Shown: positions 37,760 through 48,478, counted from the first letter of the stretch. The stretch is DNA of 64,000 nt from Flavobacterium branchiarum (GCF_030409845.1 NZ_JAUFQQ010000003.1:372001-436000); one strand, 5' to 3'. The notes: generated by a model from the letters alone, not told the origin. Made by a program: numbers and translations.

Positions 37760-38038
37760 ATGGCACGTTCATTAAAAAAAGGACCTTTCGTTCATTATAA
37801 GTTAGACAAGAAAGTTCAAGAAAACATTGAAAGCGGTAAAAATGGAGTAGTAAAGACTTGGTCTAGAGCTTCTATGATTACTCCTGACTTTGTTGGACAA
37901 ACTATCGCAGTTCATAACGGTCGTCAATTTGTACCAGTTTACGTAACAGAAAACATGGTAGGTCACAAATTAGGAGAATTTTCGCCAACTAGATCTTTTA
38001 GAGGTCATGCTGGAGCAAAAAATAAAGGTAAAAAATAA
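37760..38038 (+). CDS. rpsS: 30S ribosomal protein S19
   Basis: 92 aa, starts [14 protein letters not shown] and ends [19 protein letters not shown]; a head protein that forms a heterodimer with S13 near the A site. Follows rplB by 7 nt in the conserved order L2-S19-L22-S3. Confidence 0.98.
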   Translation: MARSLKKGPFVHYKLDKKVQENIESGKNGVVKTWSRASMITPDFVGQTIAVHNGRQFVPVYVTENMVGHKLGEFSPTRSFRGHAGAKNKGKK

Positions 38039-38044
38039 GAAGCA

Positions 38045-38458
38045 ATGGGAGTTCGTAAAAGAGAAACAGCAGATGCGAGAAAAGAGGCTAATAAGTCTAT
38101 TGCTTTCGCAAAATTGAATAACTGCCCTACTTCACCTAGAAAAATGCGCTTAGTAGCGGACTTGGTAAGAGGTCAGAAGGTAGAAAGAGCACTTAACATC
38201 TTAAGATTTAGTTCTAAAGAAGCTTCAAGAAAATTAGAGAAACTATTATTATCTGCAATCAATAACTGGGAGCAAAAAAATAGTGAAGGTAATTTAGAAG
38301 AAGCTGGATTATTTGTTAAAGAGATCAGAGTAGATGGTGGAATGATGTTAAAAAGACTTCGTCCAGCACCTCAAGGTCGTGCACACAGAATAAGAAAACG
38401 TTCTAATCACGTAACAATCGTGCTTGGAGCTATCAATAACACACAAAGCAATTCTTAA
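38045..38458 (+). CDS. rplV: 50S ribosomal protein L22
   Basis: 137 aa, slightly longer than E. coli (110 aa) through an N-terminal extension (about 15-20 residues: [15 protein letters not shown]). The [18 protein letters not shown] start of the core and the beta-hairpin [22 protein letters not shown] that lines the exit tunnel are both intact. Confidence 0.97.
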
Positions 38459-38463
38459 ACAGC

Positions 38464-39216
38464 ATGGGACAAAAGACAAATCCAATTGGAAATAGACTTG
38501 GTATCATCAGAGGGTGGGACTCAAACTGGTATGGTGGAAATGATTACGGTGATAAACTTGCCGAAGATCACAAAATCAGAAAGTATATCCACGCTCGTTT
38601 ATCAAAAGCTAGTGTATCAAAAGTAATCATCGAGAGAACTTTAAAACTTGTAACCGTTACTATCACTACTGCTAGACCTGGTATTATTATCGGAAAAGGT
38701 GGACAAGAGGTAGACAAGTTAAAAGAAGAACTTAAGAAAATTACAGACAAAGAGGTTCAAATCAACATCTTTGAAATTAAAAGACCTGAATTAGATGCTT
38801 ATCTTGTGGCGACAAGCATCGCGCGTCAAATTGAAAGTCGTATTTCTTACAGACGTGCAATCAAAATGGCTATTGCTGCTTCTATGCGTGTGAACGCTGA
38901 AGGTATCAAAGTTTTGATTTCAGGACGTTTGAATGGAGCTGAAATGGCACGTTCAGAAGGTTTCAAAGAAGGTAGAATTCCTCTATCAACTTTCAGAGCT
39001 GATATTGATTATGCACTTGCAGAAGCTCATACTACTTACGGTAGAATGGGAATCAAAGTGTGGATCATGAAAGGTGAAGTTTATGGAAAGAGAGATCTTT
39101 CTCCGCTTGCTGGAATGGATAAAAAACAAGCTGGTGGTGGAAAAGGTGGAGATGCTCCTCGTGGCAAATCTAACTTTAATAAAGGTTCAAAACCAGACGC
39201 TCGTAAAAGAAAGTAA
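38464..39216 (+). CDS. rpsC: 30S ribosomal protein S3
   Basis: 250 aa mRNA-entry protein. It starts [12 protein letters not shown], with a KH domain [14 protein letters not shown] and the C-terminal [17 protein letters not shown] segment ([16 protein letters not shown]). A basic Gly/Lys-rich tail of about 30 residues after the core is unstructured. Lies 5 nt after rplV. Confidence 0.98.
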   Translation: MGQKTNPIGNRLGIIRGWDSNWYGGNDYGDKLAEDHKIRKYIHARLSKASVSKVIIERTLKLVTVTITTARPGIIIGKGGQEVDKLKEELKKITDKEVQINIFEIKRPELDAYLVATSIARQIESRISYRRAIKMAIAASMRVNAEGIKVLISGRLNGAEMARSEGFKEGRIPLSTFRADIDYALAEAHTTYGRMGIKVWIMKGEVYGKRDLSPLAGMDKKQAGGGKGGDAPRGKSNFNKGSKPDARKRK

Positions 39217-39235
39217 ATTTTTAAACTAAAGAAAA

Positions 39236-39661
39236 ATGTTACAGCCTAAAAGAACAAAATACCGTAAGGTACAAAAAGGTAAAATGAAAGGTAACTCTCA
39301 AAGAGGGCATGAACTTTCTAATGGAATGTTTGGTATTAAATCTGTACATGAAGATGGAATGTTCTTAACTTCTCGTCAAATAGAAGCTGCGCGTATTGCT
39401 GCAACTCGTTTCATGAAGAGAGAAGGACAATTATGGATCAAAATATTTCCAGACAAACCAATCACTAAGAAGCCTCTTGAAGTACGTATGGGTAAAGGTA
39501 AAGGTGCAGTAGAATATTGGGCTGCAGTTGTTAAACCCGGAAGAATAATGTTTGAAGTTGGAGGAGTTCCTTTGTCAGTTGCAAAAGAGGCGTTACGTCT
39601 TGCAGCGCAAAAGCTTCCAGTAAAAACTAAGTTCGTTGTTGCTAGAGATTTCGAAGCATAA
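39236..39661 (+). CDS. rplP: 50S ribosomal protein L16
   Basis: 141 aa, starts [18 protein letters not shown]; positions tRNA at the A site and peptidyl transferase centre. The [18 protein letters not shown] and [11 protein letters not shown] motifs are conserved. Followed 13 nt later by rpmC. Confidence 0.98.
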   Translation: MLQPKRTKYRKVQKGKMKGNSQRGHELSNGMFGIKSVHEDGMFLTSRQIEAARIAATRFMKREGQLWIKIFPDKPITKKPLEVRMGKGKGAVEYWAAVVKPGRIMFEVGGVPLSVAKEALRLAAQKLPVKTKFVVARDFEA

Positions 39662-39674
39662 TTTATAATATATT

Positions 39675-39866
39675 ATGAAACAATCAGAAATAAAAGATCT
39701 TTCTGCAGCGGAGTTGCAAGAAAAACTTAGTCAAACTAAGAAGATATATGCTGACCTAAAAATGGCGCACGCTATTTCTCCAATTGAGAACCCACTTCAA
39801 ATTAGAAGTGTAAGAAGAACAGTTGCAAGATTGGCTACAGAGTTAACTAAAAGAGAGTTACAATAA
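39675..39866 (+). CDS. rpmC: 50S ribosomal protein L29
   Basis: 63 aa two-helix protein at the tunnel exit, starting KQSEIKDLSAAELQ, with the ENPLQIRSVRRTVARL second helix. Gene order L16-L29-S17 is conserved. Confidence 0.96.
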   Translation: MKQSEIKDLSAAELQEKLSQTKKIYADLKMAHAISPIENPLQIRSVRRTVARLATELTKRELQ

Positions 39867-39883
39867 TTGTATTCTGCTGAAAG

Positions 39884-40144
39884 ATGGAAGAAAAAAGAAA
39901 TTTAAGAAAAGAAAGAATTGGTGTTGTTACTTCAAATAAAATGGACAAGTCTATTGTTATTGCTGAAGTAAGAAAAGTTAAACACCCATTATACGGTAAG
40001 TTCGTGTTGAAAACAAAGAAATACGTTGCACACGACGAAACAAACGACTGTAACATTGGAGATACTGTAAGAATTAGCGAAACGCGTCCTTTAAGTAAAT
40101 CAAAATGTTGGAGATTAGTTGAAATCTTAGAAAGAGCTAAATAA
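39884..40144 (+). CDS. rpsQ: 30S ribosomal protein S17
   Basis: 86 aa OB-fold primary binder of 16S rRNA, starting [20 protein letters not shown] and containing [22 protein letters not shown]. Its stop is 2 nt before the rplN start. Confidence 0.97.
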   Translation: MEEKRNLRKERIGVVTSNKMDKSIVIAEVRKVKHPLYGKFVLKTKKYVAHDETNDCNIGDTVRISETRPLSKSKCWRLVEILERAK

Positions 40145-40146
40145 TT

Positions 40147-40515
40147 ATGGTACAACAAGAATCAAGACTAAAAGTAGCAGATAATACGGGAGCAAAAGAA
40201 GTTTTAACTATCCGTGTTTTAGGAGGTACCAAAAGAAGGTATGCCTCTGTTGGTGACAAGATTGTAGTTTCTATCAAAGATGCAACTCCAAACGGAAACG
40301 TTAAAAAAGGAGCTGTTTCAACTGCAGTTGTTGTACGTACCAAAAAAGAAGTGAGAAGAGCTGATGGTTCTTATATCCGTTTCGATGACAATGCATGTGT
40401 TCTTTTGAATGCTGCAGGAGAAATGAGAGGGACTCGTGTTTTTGGTCCGGTAGCAAGAGAACTTCGTGAAAAACAATTCATGAAAATTGTATCATTAGCA
40501 CCAGAAGTGCTTTAA
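40147..40515 (+). CDS. rplN: 50S ribosomal protein L14
   Basis: 122 aa, starts [18 protein letters not shown] and contains [13 protein letters not shown]; forms an intersubunit bridge and binds the silencing factor RsfS. First gene of the spc group, here in the same transcript as the S10 group since no promoter or terminator separates them. Confidence 0.98.
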
Positions 40516-40526
40516 TTCGTTTTAAG

Positions 40527-40841
40527 ATGATAAAGCTAAAAATAAAATCAGGAGATATCGTAAGAGTAATTGCTGGAGACCATAAAGGTTCAGAAGGTAA
40601 AGTATTACGTGTTTACCGTGAGAAAAATAAAGCGATAGTTGAAGGTGTAAACATGGTTTCGAAACATACAAAACCAAGTGCTAAAAACCCTCAAGGTGGT
40701 ATCGTTAAGAAAGAAGCTTCTATACAAATATCTAACATTTCACTAATTGATCCTAAAACTAAGGAAGCAACTAGAGTTGGTATTAGAGTAGAAGGAGATA
40801 AGAAAGTAAGATTTTCAAAAAAATCTAATCAAGTACTATAG
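40527..40841 (+). CDS. rplX: 50S ribosomal protein L24
   Basis: 104 aa assembly initiator with a KOW motif ([19 protein letters not shown]) and [18 protein letters not shown]. Separated by 2 nt from rplE. Confidence 0.97.
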   Translation: MIKLKIKSGDIVRVIAGDHKGSEGKVLRVYREKNKAIVEGVNMVSKHTKPSAKNPQGGIVKKEASIQISNISLIDPKTKEATRVGIRVEGDKKVRFSKKSNQVL

Positions 40842-40843
40842 TA

Positions 40844-41395
40844 ATGGCATATACACCTAGACTAAAAGAAGAATATAAGAGTAGAGTAATCTCTGCTCTT
40901 AAAGAGGAATTCGGATATACAAACGTAATGCAAGTTCCAAAATTGGAAAAAATCGTTTTGAGCCGTGGAGTTGGTGCAGCTGTATCTGATAAAAAACTTA
41001 TTGACTATGCAGTTGATGAGTTAACAAAGATCACTGGACAAAAAGCAGTATCTACTATTTCAAAGAAAGACGTTGCGTCATTTAAATTGAGAAAAGGGAT
41101 GCCAATTGGTGCAAAAGTTACTTTGCGTGGAGAAAGAATGTATGAGTTTTTAGATAGACTTATTACTTCAGCTTTACCTCGTGTAAGAGATTTTAGTGGA
41201 ATTAAAGCTACTGGTTTTGATGGTAGAGGTAATTATAACCTTGGAGTTTTAGAGCAAATCATTTTCCCAGAAATTGATATTGATAAAGTAAACAAAATTT
41301 CAGGAATGGATATTACTTTTGTTACAACTGCTCAGACAGACAAAGAAGCAAAGTCATTATTGACTGAATTAGGTTTACCTTTTAAAAAGAATTAA
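40844..41395 (+). CDS. rplE: 50S ribosomal protein L5
   Basis: 183 aa central-protuberance protein that binds 5S rRNA, containing [14 protein letters not shown] and [20 protein letters not shown]. Lies 3 nt before rpsN. Confidence 0.98.
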   Translation: MAYTPRLKEEYKSRVISALKEEFGYTNVMQVPKLEKIVLSRGVGAAVSDKKLIDYAVDELTKITGQKAVSTISKKDVASFKLRKGMPIGAKVTLRGERMYEFLDRLITSALPRVRDFSGIKATGFDGRGNYNLGVLEQIIFPEIDIDKVNKISGMDITFVTTAQTDKEAKSLLTELGLPFKKN

Positions 41396-41398
41396 GAC

Positions 41399-41668
41399 AT
41401 GGCTAAAGAATCAATGAAAGCCCGCGAGGTTAAGAGAGAAAAAACGGTAGCAAAGTATGCTGAGAAAAGAAAAGCTTTGAAAGAAGCTGGAGATTTTGAA
41501 GGTTTACAAAAATTACCTAAAAATGCTTCACCAGTTCGTTTGCACAATCGTTGTAAATTAACAGGTAGACCAAGAGGGTATATCCGTCAATTCGGTATTT
41601 CACGTGTAACTTTCCGTGAAATGGCTAACAATGGATTAATTCCAGGTGTAAAAAAAGCCAGCTGGTAA
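41399..41668 (+). CDS. rpsN: 30S ribosomal protein S14 (zinc-free type)
   Basis: 89 aa, starts [14 protein letters not shown]. The core [22 protein letters not shown] has one Cys only, so it is the long C-minus form that does not bind zinc, as in E. coli. An unusual 76-nt gap with a strong hairpin separates it from rpsH. Confidence 0.97.
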   Translation: MAKESMKAREVKREKTVAKYAEKRKALKEAGDFEGLQKLPKNASPVRLHNRCKLTGRPRGYIRQFGISRVTFREMANNGLIPGVKKASW

Positions 41669-41696
41669 TATAAAAAGTTTATAAATTGATTAAAGG

Positions 41697-41720
41697 TTCA
41701 GGAAGCGAGTGCTTCCTGAA
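41697..41720 (+). promoter_or_regulatory. Perfect hairpin in the rpsN-rpsH gap
   Basis: TTCAGGAAGC (41697-41706) and GCTTCCTGAA (41711-41720) pair perfectly around the loop GAGT. There is no T-tract, so it is not an intrinsic terminator. It ends 24 nt before the rpsH ATG and could act as an autoregulatory, RNase-processing or spacer element inside the spc mRNA. Confidence 0.55.
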
Positions 41721-41744
41721 AACCATAATCGCAATCAAATACAT

Positions 41745-42143
41745 ATGTATACAGATCCTATTGCAGATTATTTGACGAGAGTTCGTAACGCTGTGGCTGC
41801 AAACCACAAAGTTGTTGAAATTCCTGCATCTAATCTAAAAAAAGAAATAACTAAGATCTTATTTGATCAAGGTTATATCTTAAGTTACAAATTTGAGGAC
41901 AACGCTGTTCAGGGTTCAATCAAAATCGCTTTGAAGTATGATAAAGATACTAAAGAGCCGGTAATTAAAGATATCCAAAGAATTAGTAAACCAGGTTTGC
42001 GTAAATATGCAGGTGCTGCTAACTTACCTAGAATCCTTAACGGATTAGGAATTGCTATTGTTTCTACGTCAAAAGGTTTGATGACTGGAAAACAAGCTAA
42101 GCAATTAAATGTAGGTGGTGAAGTAATCTGTTACGTATACTAA
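41745..42143 (+). CDS. rpsH: 30S ribosomal protein S8
   Basis: 132 aa. I chose the ATG at 41745 ([15 protein letters not shown]) because homologues start there; the frame opens 12 codons earlier but that extension would translate part of the hairpin. C-terminal [15 protein letters not shown] is typical. S8 is a primary 16S binder and the known repressor of the spc operon in E. coli, which makes the hairpin just upstream of interest. Confidence 0.97.
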   Translation: MYTDPIADYLTRVRNAVAANHKVVEIPASNLKKEITKILFDQGYILSYKFEDNAVQGSIKIALKYDKDTKEPVIKDIQRISKPGLRKYAGAANLPRILNGLGIAIVSTSKGLMTGKQAKQLNVGGEVICYVY

Positions 42144-42161
42144 TTATAAAGACTATATAAG

Positions 42162-42704
42162 ATGTCAAGAATAGGTAAAAATCCAATTGTAATCCCTGCT
42201 GCTACAACTGTTGAAGTTAAAGATGGTATTATTACAGTAAAAGGAAAGAATGGTCAACTTACTCAGGAGTTTTCGGACGTAACTGTTACAGTTGAAGGCG
42301 ATCAAGTACTAGTTGAAAGATCGTCTGATCACAAAGATCACAGAGCAAAACACGGACTTTATAGATCATTAATCAATAACATGATTCTTGGTGTAAATGA
42401 AGGGTTTACTAAATCTTTAGAATTGGTTGGAGTAGGTTATAGAGCTTCAAATCAAGGACAAAAGTTAGATTTAGCTCTTGGATATTCTCACAATATTGTT
42501 TTAGAAATTGCTCCAGAAGTAGTTTTAGAGACAATATCTGAAAAAGGTAAAAACCCTATCGTAAAATTAACATCAATTGATAAACAACTTTTAGGTCAGG
42601 TTGCGGCAAAAATTAGAGGTTTCCGTAAGCCAGAACCATATAAAGGAAAAGGTGTTAAATTTGTAGGTGAAGTATTAAGAAGAAAAGCAGGTAAATCAGC
42701 TTAA
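42162..42704 (+). CDS. rplF: 50S ribosomal protein L6
   Basis: 180 aa, starts [18 protein letters not shown], two-domain fold near the factor-binding site, with the C-terminal [17 protein letters not shown] motif. Follows rpsH by 18 nt. Confidence 0.98.
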   Translation: MSRIGKNPIVIPAATTVEVKDGIITVKGKNGQLTQEFSDVTVTVEGDQVLVERSSDHKDHRAKHGLYRSLINNMILGVNEGFTKSLELVGVGYRASNQGQKLDLALGYSHNIVLEIAPEVVLETISEKGKNPIVKLTSIDKQLLGQVAAKIRGFRKPEPYKGKGVKFVGEVLRRKAGKSA

Positions 42705-42715
42705 AAAATAAGATT

Positions 42716-43066
42716 ATGTCATTAACAAAATCTGATAGAAGACAGAGAATTAGATTCAGAATTAGAAAAACGATTAGTGGTTTCGCTACTAAACCAAGAC
42801 TATCTGTATTTAGAAGTAACAAAGAAATTTACGCACAACTTATTGATGATGTAAATGGTGTTACTTTATTTGCTGCATCTTCAAGAGAAAAAGAAATAGG
42901 TAAAGGTACGAACGTAGAAGTTGCAAACGCAGTTGGAAAACTTGTTGCAGAAAAAGCGTTAAAAGCTGGGATAGATTCAGTAACTTTCGATAGAGGAGGA
43001 TACTTATATCACGGTCGTATTAAATCATTAGCAGAAGGCGCAAGAGCGGCTGGACTTAAATTCTAA
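42716..43066 (+). CDS. rplR: 50S ribosomal protein L18
   Basis: 116 aa 5S rRNA-binding protein with [17 protein letters not shown] and the C-terminal [20 protein letters not shown]. Ends 6 nt before rpsE. Confidence 0.98.
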   Translation: MSLTKSDRRQRIRFRIRKTISGFATKPRLSVFRSNKEIYAQLIDDVNGVTLFAASSREKEIGKGTNVEVANAVGKLVAEKALKAGIDSVTFDRGGYLYHGRIKSLAEGARAAGLKF

Positions 43067-43072
43067 TATATT

Positions 43073-43594
43073 ATGTCTAAATACAAAAATGTAGAATTAG
43101 TAAAACCAAGTGGTCTTGAACTTAAAGATCGTCTGGTAAGTGTTAATCGTGTTACTAAAGTTACAAAGGGTGGTAGAGCTTTCGGTTTTTCTGCTATTGT
43201 AGTTGTAGGTGATGAAAATGGAGTTGTAGGACATGGATTAGGAAAATCTAAAGATGTTTCTGAAGCAATTGCGAAAGCAGTAGAAGATGCTAAGAAAAAT
43301 TTAGTAAAAATTCCTTTGAATGGTCAATCAGTTCCTCACGAACAAAAAGGTAAATTTGGTGGTGCACGTGTATTCTTAATTCCTGCGTCTCATGGTACAG
43401 GAGTTATTGCTGGTGGAGCTGTTCGTTCAGTTCTTGAATCAGTAGGTATTCACGATGTATTATCTAAATCTCAAGGATCATCAAATCCTCATAACGTAGT
43501 TAAAGCAACTTTTGATGCTTTATTACAAATGAGAAGCGCTTATACTGTTGCAAAACAAAGAGGTGTTTCTTTAGAAAAAGTTTTTAAAGGTTAA
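43073..43594 (+). CDS. rpsE: 30S ribosomal protein S5
   Basis: 173 aa mRNA-entry and fidelity protein. The dsRBD-like N-domain holds the spectinomycin-related loop ([18 protein letters not shown]) and the second domain shows [12 protein letters not shown]. No change at the classical loop is obvious. Confidence 0.98.
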   Translation: MSKYKNVELVKPSGLELKDRLVSVNRVTKVTKGGRAFGFSAIVVVGDENGVVGHGLGKSKDVSEAIAKAVEDAKKNLVKIPLNGQSVPHEQKGKFGGARVFLIPASHGTGVIAGGAVRSVLESVGIHDVLSKSQGSSNPHNVVKATFDALLQMRSAYTVAKQRGVSLEKVFKG

Positions 43595-43606
43595 TTCAAG
43601 GAAATT

Positions 43607-43789
43607 ATGGCTAAATTATTAGTAAAACAAGTAAGAAGCAAAATCAACTGTCCTCTTTCTCAAAAAAGAGGTTTGGAAGCTTTAGGTCTACGTAAAATGG
43701 GACAAGTTGTAGAGCATGATTCAAATCCTGCTATCCTTGGGATGATAAACAAAGTTAAACACTTAGTTTCTGTTGAAGAAGCTAAATAA
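43607..43789 (+). CDS. rpmD: 50S ribosomal protein L30
   Basis: 60 aa, matches the short bacterial L30 ([25 protein letters not shown] core, and [14 protein letters not shown] at the end). It lies in the conserved S5-L30-L15 order, 12 nt after rpsE. Confidence 0.97.
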   Translation: MAKLLVKQVRSKINCPLSQKRGLEALGLRKMGQVVEHDSNPAILGMINKVKHLVSVEEAK

Positions 43790-43800
43790 CAAATACTGTT

Positions 43801-44253
43801 ATGAATTTAAGTAACTTACAACCAGCTGAAGGGTCAACGCACAATCAAAATAAAAGATTAGGTAGAGGAGAAGGTTCTGGAAAAGGTGGTACTTCTGCAA
43901 GAGGTCACAAAGGAGCAAAATCTCGTTCTGGTTATTCTAAAAAGATTGGTTTTGAGGGAGGGCAAATGCCACTTCAAAGACGTGTACCTAAGTTTGGTTT
44001 CACAAACATCAACCGTAAAGAATACGAAGGTGTAAATTTAGATACGCTTCAATTATTAGTAGACAATGGTATTATTACAGATTCTGTTGACATGACAGTT
44101 TATGTGGCTAATCGTCTAGCTACCAAAAATGAAATCGTTAAGATTTTAGGTAGAGGAGAATTGAAAGCAAAATTAAAAGTAACTGCTCACAAATTTACTG
44201 CTACTGCAAAAGCTGCTATTGAAGCTGCTGGTGGAGAAGTTGTAACAATATAA
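43801..44253 (+). CDS. rplO: 50S ribosomal protein L15
   Basis: 150 aa late-assembly protein, starts NLSNLQPAEGSTHNQN. The Gly-rich basic N-terminal arm (RLGRGEGSGKGGTSARGHKG) is followed by the FEGGQMPLQRRVPKFGF motif. Ends 12 nt before secY. Confidence 0.98.
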   Translation: MNLSNLQPAEGSTHNQNKRLGRGEGSGKGGTSARGHKGAKSRSGYSKKIGFEGGQMPLQRRVPKFGFTNINRKEYEGVNLDTLQLLVDNGIITDSVDMTVYVANRLATKNEIVKILGRGELKAKLKVTAHKFTATAKAAIEAAGGEVVTI

Positions 44254-44265
44254 TTTTTCTATTGT

Positions 44266-45612
44266 ATGAAGAAATTTATTGAATCACTAAGTAATGTTTG
44301 GAAAATCGAAGAACTAAAAAATAGAATCTTAATCACTTTAGGACTTCTTTTGGTATATCGTTTTGGAGCACACGTTACGCTTCCTGGAATTGATGCAACG
44401 CAATTAACTGGATTAGCGGGACAAACAAAAAATGGTTTAGGATCTATTCTAGACATGTTCACCGGAGGTGCATTCTCTAAAGCTTCAGTTTTTGCTTTAG
44501 GTATTATGCCTTATATTTCAGCGTCTATTGTTGTACAGTTAATGGGAATTGCGATTCCGTATTTACAAAAACTTCAAAATGATGGGGAGAGCGGTAGAAA
44601 AAAAATTAATCAGATAACACGTTGGTTAACTATTGTAATTACATTAGTTCAAGGACCAACTTACATCTATAATTTATATAGAACATTACCTAGTAGTGCA
44701 TTCTTACTAGGTTTTAATTCTTTTGAGTTTTTATTTTCTTCTGTGATAATTTTGGTTACAGGTACAATTTTTGCCATGTGGTTAGGAGAGAAAATTACAG
44801 ATAAAGGTATTGGAAATGGAATTTCATTGTTGATTATGGTTGGTATATTAGCTCGTTTTCCACAAGCTTTTATTCAAGAATTTACAACCAGAGTTACCAA
44901 TAACAATGGAGGACCAATGTTATTAGTTATTGAAATTATTGTTTGGTTATTAGTGATCATTTCTTGTGTACTGTTAATTATGGCAGTTCGTAAAATTCCT
45001 GTTCAATACGCTCGTCGTACAACTTCAGGTGATTATGAGCAAGATTTGATGGGAGGAAATAGACAATGGATTCCACTTAAGCTTAATGCTTCTGGGGTTA
45101 TGCCAATCATTTTTGCACAAGCAATTATGTTTATTCCTGCAGCTGTAGCTGGATTATCAAAATCAGAAACATCACAATCTATTGTAGGTACTTTTAGCGA
45201 TATGTTTGGATTCTGGTATAACTTTGTATTTGCAACATTAATTATTGTTTTTACATTCTTTTATACTGCAATTACAGTACCTACTAATAAGATGTCAGAC
45301 GACTTAAAGAGAAGTGGTGGTTTTATTCCAGGTGTTAGACCAGGAGTTGAAACTTCAGACTATCTTGATAAAGTAATGTCTCTAATAACTTTCCCAGGAT
45401 CTTTATTCCTTGCTTTGATTGCTGTTTTCCCAGCCATTGTTGTAAGTTTTATGGATGTACAACAATCTTGGGCAATGTTTTTTGGAGGTACCTCGTTAAT
45501 AATTATGGTTGGGGTTGCAATAGATACTATTCAACAAATCAACTCATACTTGTTAAACAAACATTATGATGGTTTAATGAAGACTGGTAAAAATAGAAAA
45601 GCAGTAGCTTAA
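44266..45612 (+). CDS. secY: Protein translocase channel SecY
   Basis: 448 aa inner-membrane protein with about ten transmembrane helices, the pore of the Sec translocon. The plug region ([26 protein letters not shown]), the GIGNGIS loop between helices and the C-terminal cytosolic loop binding SecA and ribosomes (IPVQYARR) are recognisable. Embedded in the spc group as usual. Confidence 0.98.
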   Translation: MKKFIESLSNVWKIEELKNRILITLGLLLVYRFGAHVTLPGIDATQLTGLAGQTKNGLGSILDMFTGGAFSKASVFALGIMPYISASIVVQLMGIAIPYLQKLQNDGESGRKKINQITRWLTIVITLVQGPTYIYNLYRTLPSSAFLLGFNSFEFLFSSVIILVTGTIFAMWLGEKITDKGIGNGISLLIMVGILARFPQAFIQEFTTRVTNNNGGPMLLVIEIIVWLLVIISCVLLIMAVRKIPVQYARRTTSGDYEQDLMGGNRQWIPLKLNASGVMPIIFAQAIMFIPAAVAGLSKSETSQSIVGTFSDMFGFWYNFVFATLIIVFTFFYTAITVPTNKMSDDLKRSGGFIPGVRPGVETSDYLDKVMSLITFPGSLFLALIAVFPAIVVSFMDVQQSWAMFFGGTSLIIMVGVAIDTIQQINSYLLNKHYDGLMKTGKNRKAVA

Positions 45613-45619
45613 TTTTTAT

Positions 45620-45835
45620 ATGGCAAAACAATCAGCAATAGAACAAGACGGATCAATCATTGAAGCATTATCAAATGCGATGTTCCGTGTAGAATTAGAA
45701 AATGGACATATTGTAATTGCTCATATTTCTGGAAAGATGCGTATGCATTATATCAAATTATTACCTGGTGATAAAGTGAAACTAGAAATGAGCCCTTACG
45801 ACTTGTCAAAAGCAAGAATTACTTATAGATATTAA
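45620..45835 (+). CDS. infA: Translation initiation factor IF-1
   Basis: 71 aa OB-fold factor that occupies the A site during initiation. Starts [16 protein letters not shown] and contains the [24 protein letters not shown] core. Lies between secY and rpmJ. Confidence 0.98.
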   Translation: MAKQSAIEQDGSIIEALSNAMFRVELENGHIVIAHISGKMRMHYIKLLPGDKVKLEMSPYDLSKARITYRY

Positions 45836-45847
45836 AGGATATTCACT

Positions 45848-45964
45848 ATGAAAGTTAGAGCATCAGTAAAAAAGAGAAGTCCCGAGTGCATCATTGTGCG
45901 TAGAAAAGGGAGATTGTACGTAATAAACAAAAAGAATCCTAGATTTAAACAAAGACAAGGATAA
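45848..45964 (+). CDS. rpmJ: 50S ribosomal protein L36 (zinc-free type)
   Basis: 38-aa gene too short for many ORF callers, found by eye between infA and rpsM. It reads [20 protein letters not shown] at the start and ends [12 protein letters not shown]. Only one Cys (residue 14) remains of the CxxC...C...H zinc ribbon, so it is the C-minus paralogue type. Position and length are diagnostic. Confidence 0.96.
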   Translation: MKVRASVKKRSPECIIVRRKGRLYVINKKNPRFKQRQG

Positions 45965-45966
45965 TT

Positions 45967-46341
45967 ATGGCAAGAATAGCAGGGGTAGATATCCCAAAAA
46001 ATAAGAGAGGTGTTATAGCACTTACCTATATCTTTGGATTAGGAAGAAGTAGAGCTATTGAGATTTTAGAAAAAGCTCAAGTAAGCCAAGATAAAAAAGT
46101 TCAAGAGTGGAATGATGACGAGATCGGAGCAATTCGTGAAGCTGTATCATCTTTTAAAATTGAAGGAGAATTACGTTCTGAAGTTTCTTTAAACATCAAA
46201 CGTTTAATGGATATTGGTTGTTATAGAGGTATCCGTCATAGATCTGGTCTTCCATTAAGAGGGCAAAGAACTAAAAACAACTCTAGAACAAGAAAAGGTA
46301 AAAGAAAAACTGTTGCTAACAAGAAAAAAGCAACTAAATAA
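45967..46341 (+). CDS. rpsM: 30S ribosomal protein S13
   Basis: 124 aa, starts [18 protein letters not shown] and has [24 protein letters not shown] near the end; contacts P-site tRNA and forms intersubunit bridges. Starts 2 nt after the rpmJ stop. Confidence 0.98.
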   Translation: MARIAGVDIPKNKRGVIALTYIFGLGRSRAIEILEKAQVSQDKKVQEWNDDEIGAIREAVSSFKIEGELRSEVSLNIKRLMDIGCYRGIRHRSGLPLRGQRTKNNSRTRKGKRKTVANKKKATK

Positions 46342-46349
46342 TAAGTAAT

Positions 46350-46733
46350 ATGGCTAAAGCAACTGCAAAAAAACGTAAAGTTATCGTTGAATCAACGGGT
46401 GAAGCTCATATTTCTGCCACTTTCAACAACATTATCATTTCTTTGACTAATAAGAAAGGTGAAGTTATTTCTTGGTCTTCAGCTGGTAAAATGGGTTTCA
46501 GAGGTTCTAAAAAGAATACTCCGTACGCAGCTCAAATGGCAGCAGAAGATTGTAGTAAAGTAGCTCTTGAGGCAGGACTTAAAAAAGTTAAGGTTTATGT
46601 AAAAGGACCAGGAAACGGACGTGAGTCTGCTATCCGTTCTATTCATAACGGTGGAATTGAAGTTACAGAGATTATCGATGTTACTCCAATGCCTCACAAC
46701 GGATGTCGTCCTCCTAAAAGACGTAGAGTTTAA
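46350..46733 (+). CDS. rpsK: 30S ribosomal protein S11
   Basis: 127 aa platform protein with [19 protein letters not shown] and the C-terminal [18 protein letters not shown]. Followed by an 89-nt gap that can fold ahead of rpsD. Confidence 0.98.
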   Translation: MAKATAKKRKVIVESTGEAHISATFNNIIISLTNKKGEVISWSSAGKMGFRGSKKNTPYAAQMAAEDCSKVALEAGLKKVKVYVKGPGNGRESAIRSIHNGGIEVTEIIDVTPMPHNGCRPPKRRRV

Positions 46734-46757
46734 TACTCAAAAATTATAGTATAACCT

Positions 46758-46809
46758 AGATTGAAAATAGATTATCGAAGGATAAGACCTGAATTCATAA
46801 TCTCAATCT
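46758..46809 (+). promoter_or_regulatory. Candidate structured leader upstream of rpsD (S4)
   Basis: In the 89-nt rpsK-rpsD gap, AGATTG (46758-46763) pairs with CAATCT (46804-46809) and AGATTAT (46769-46775) pairs with ATAATCT (46797-46803). The left arm carries a 5-nt AAAAT bulge and the loop is 21 nt. There is no U-tract. S4 is an autoregulator in several phyla, so this may be an S4-binding leader. Confidence 0.5.
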
Positions 46810-46822
46810 TAAACAATTTAAA

Positions 46823-47428
46823 ATGGCAAGATATACTGGTCCAAGCACAAGAATCGCTCGTAAATTTGGCGAAGCAATCTTCGGAGATGACAAATCTTTC
46901 GAAAAAAGAAATTACCCACCTGGACAACACGGGATGGCTAAAAAAAGAGGAAAAAAATCTGAGTACGCTGTTCAGTTAATGGAAAAGCAAAAAGCTAAAT
47001 ATTCTTATGGAATTTTAGAAAAACAATTCAGAAATTTATTCGAAAAAGCATCAGCTACTAAAGGAGTTACTGGTGAGGTTTTATTACAATTATGTGAAGC
47101 AAGACTTGATAATGTAGTTTTTAGAATGGGTATTGCTCCTTCTAGAAGAGGTGCACGTCAAATCGTATCTCACAGACACGTTACTGTAAACGGTGAAGTT
47201 GTTAATATTCCTTCTTACCACCTTAAGCCTGGTGATAAAGTTGCTGTTCGTGAAAAATCTAAATCTTTAGAAGCTATCGAACGTTCTTTATCTAATTCAA
47301 GTCATGTTTATGAGTGGATTACTTGGAACAATGATCTTAAAGAAGGAACTTTTGTTTCTGTACCTGCGAGACTTCAAATTCCAGAAAACATTAAAGAACA
47401 ATTAATCGTAGAGTTGTACAACAAATAA
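46823..47428 (+). CDS. rpsD: 30S ribosomal protein S4 (zinc-free type)
   Basis: 201 aa primary 16S binder and often autoregulator. Starts [20 protein letters not shown] with no N-terminal zinc cysteines and has the RNYPPGQHG block. The S4 RNA-binding domain ([20 protein letters not shown]) is complete. The preceding gap folds into a bulged hairpin. Confidence 0.98.
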   Translation: MARYTGPSTRIARKFGEAIFGDDKSFEKRNYPPGQHGMAKKRGKKSEYAVQLMEKQKAKYSYGILEKQFRNLFEKASATKGVTGEVLLQLCEARLDNVVFRMGIAPSRRGARQIVSHRHVTVNGEVVNIPSYHLKPGDKVAVREKSKSLEAIERSLSNSSHVYEWITWNNDLKEGTFVSVPARLQIPENIKEQLIVELYNK

Positions 47429-47449
47429 TAATTGACTTAGTCGAAATTT

Positions 47450-48442
47450 ATGGCAATATTTAATTTTCAAAAGCCCGATAAAGTTATCATGATCGATTCA
47501 ACCGATTTTGAAGGTAAATTCGAATTTAGACCTTTAGAACCTGGTTATGGATTGACTGTTGGTAATGCACTTAGAAGAGTTTTGCTTTCAGCATTAGAAG
47601 GTTATGCAATTACATCCGTTCGCATTGAAGGTGTAGATCATGAGTTTTCTACTATCTCAGGTGTTGTTGAAGATGTTACCGAAATTATCCTTAATCTTAA
47701 GCAAGTTCGTTTCAAACGCCAAATTGAAGATATCGATAATGAATCAGTTACTATTTCTGTTTCTGGTAAAGATCAATTAACAGCAGGTGATTTTCAAAAA
47801 TTTATTTCAGGTTTTCAAGTTCTGAATCCAGACCTTGTTATCTGTAATTTAGATAGTAAAATTAAACTGAATTTCGATTTAACGATCGAAAAAGGTAGAG
47901 GATACGTTCCTGCTGAGGAGAACAAAAAACAGAATGCTGCAATTGGAACTATTTTTACAGATTCAATTTTTACTCCGGTAAAAAATGTAAAATACGCAAT
48001 TGAAAACTTCCGTGTTGAGCAAAAAACAGATTACGAAAAATTAGTTTTTGAAATTAAAACTGATGGTTCTATTAATCCTAAAGATGCCCTTACTGAAGCT
48101 GCTAAAGTTTTAATTCACCACTTCATGTTATTCTCTGACGAAAGAATTACACTCGAGGCTGACGAAATTGCACAAACAGAATCGTATGATGAAGAGTCAT
48201 TACATATGAGACAATTGCTTAAAACTAAGCTTGTTGATATGGATTTATCTGTGAGAGCATTAAATTGCTTGAAAGCGGCTGAAGTTGATACACTTGGTGA
48301 TTTAGTATCGTTCAATAAAAATGACCTAATGAAATTCCGTAATTTTGGTAAAAAATCTTTAACTGAACTTGATGAACTTGTTGCAGTAAAGAATTTAACT
48401 TTCGGAATGGATTTAGCTAAATACAAACTAGATAAAGAATAA
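47450..48442 (+). CDS. rpoA: RNA polymerase alpha subunit
   Basis: 330 aa. The N-terminal domain for assembly has [20 protein letters not shown]. The C-terminal domain (about 255-330) is the HhH-type UP-element and activator contact domain ([20 protein letters not shown]). Lies between rpsD and rplQ as in other alpha operons. Confidence 0.98.
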   Translation: MAIFNFQKPDKVIMIDSTDFEGKFEFRPLEPGYGLTVGNALRRVLLSALEGYAITSVRIEGVDHEFSTISGVVEDVTEIILNLKQVRFKRQIEDIDNESVTISVSGKDQLTAGDFQKFISGFQVLNPDLVICNLDSKIKLNFDLTIEKGRGYVPAEENKKQNAAIGTIFTDSIFTPVKNVKYAIENFRVEQKTDYEKLVFEIKTDGSINPKDALTEAAKVLIHHFMLFSDERITLEADEIAQTESYDEESLHMRQLLKTKLVDMDLSVRALNCLKAAEVDTLGDLVSFNKNDLMKFRNFGKKSLTELDELVAVKNLTFGMDLAKYKLDKE

Positions 48443-48478
48443 TCTAATTCGCTTAGGCGAGTTAAATTTAACATAGCA

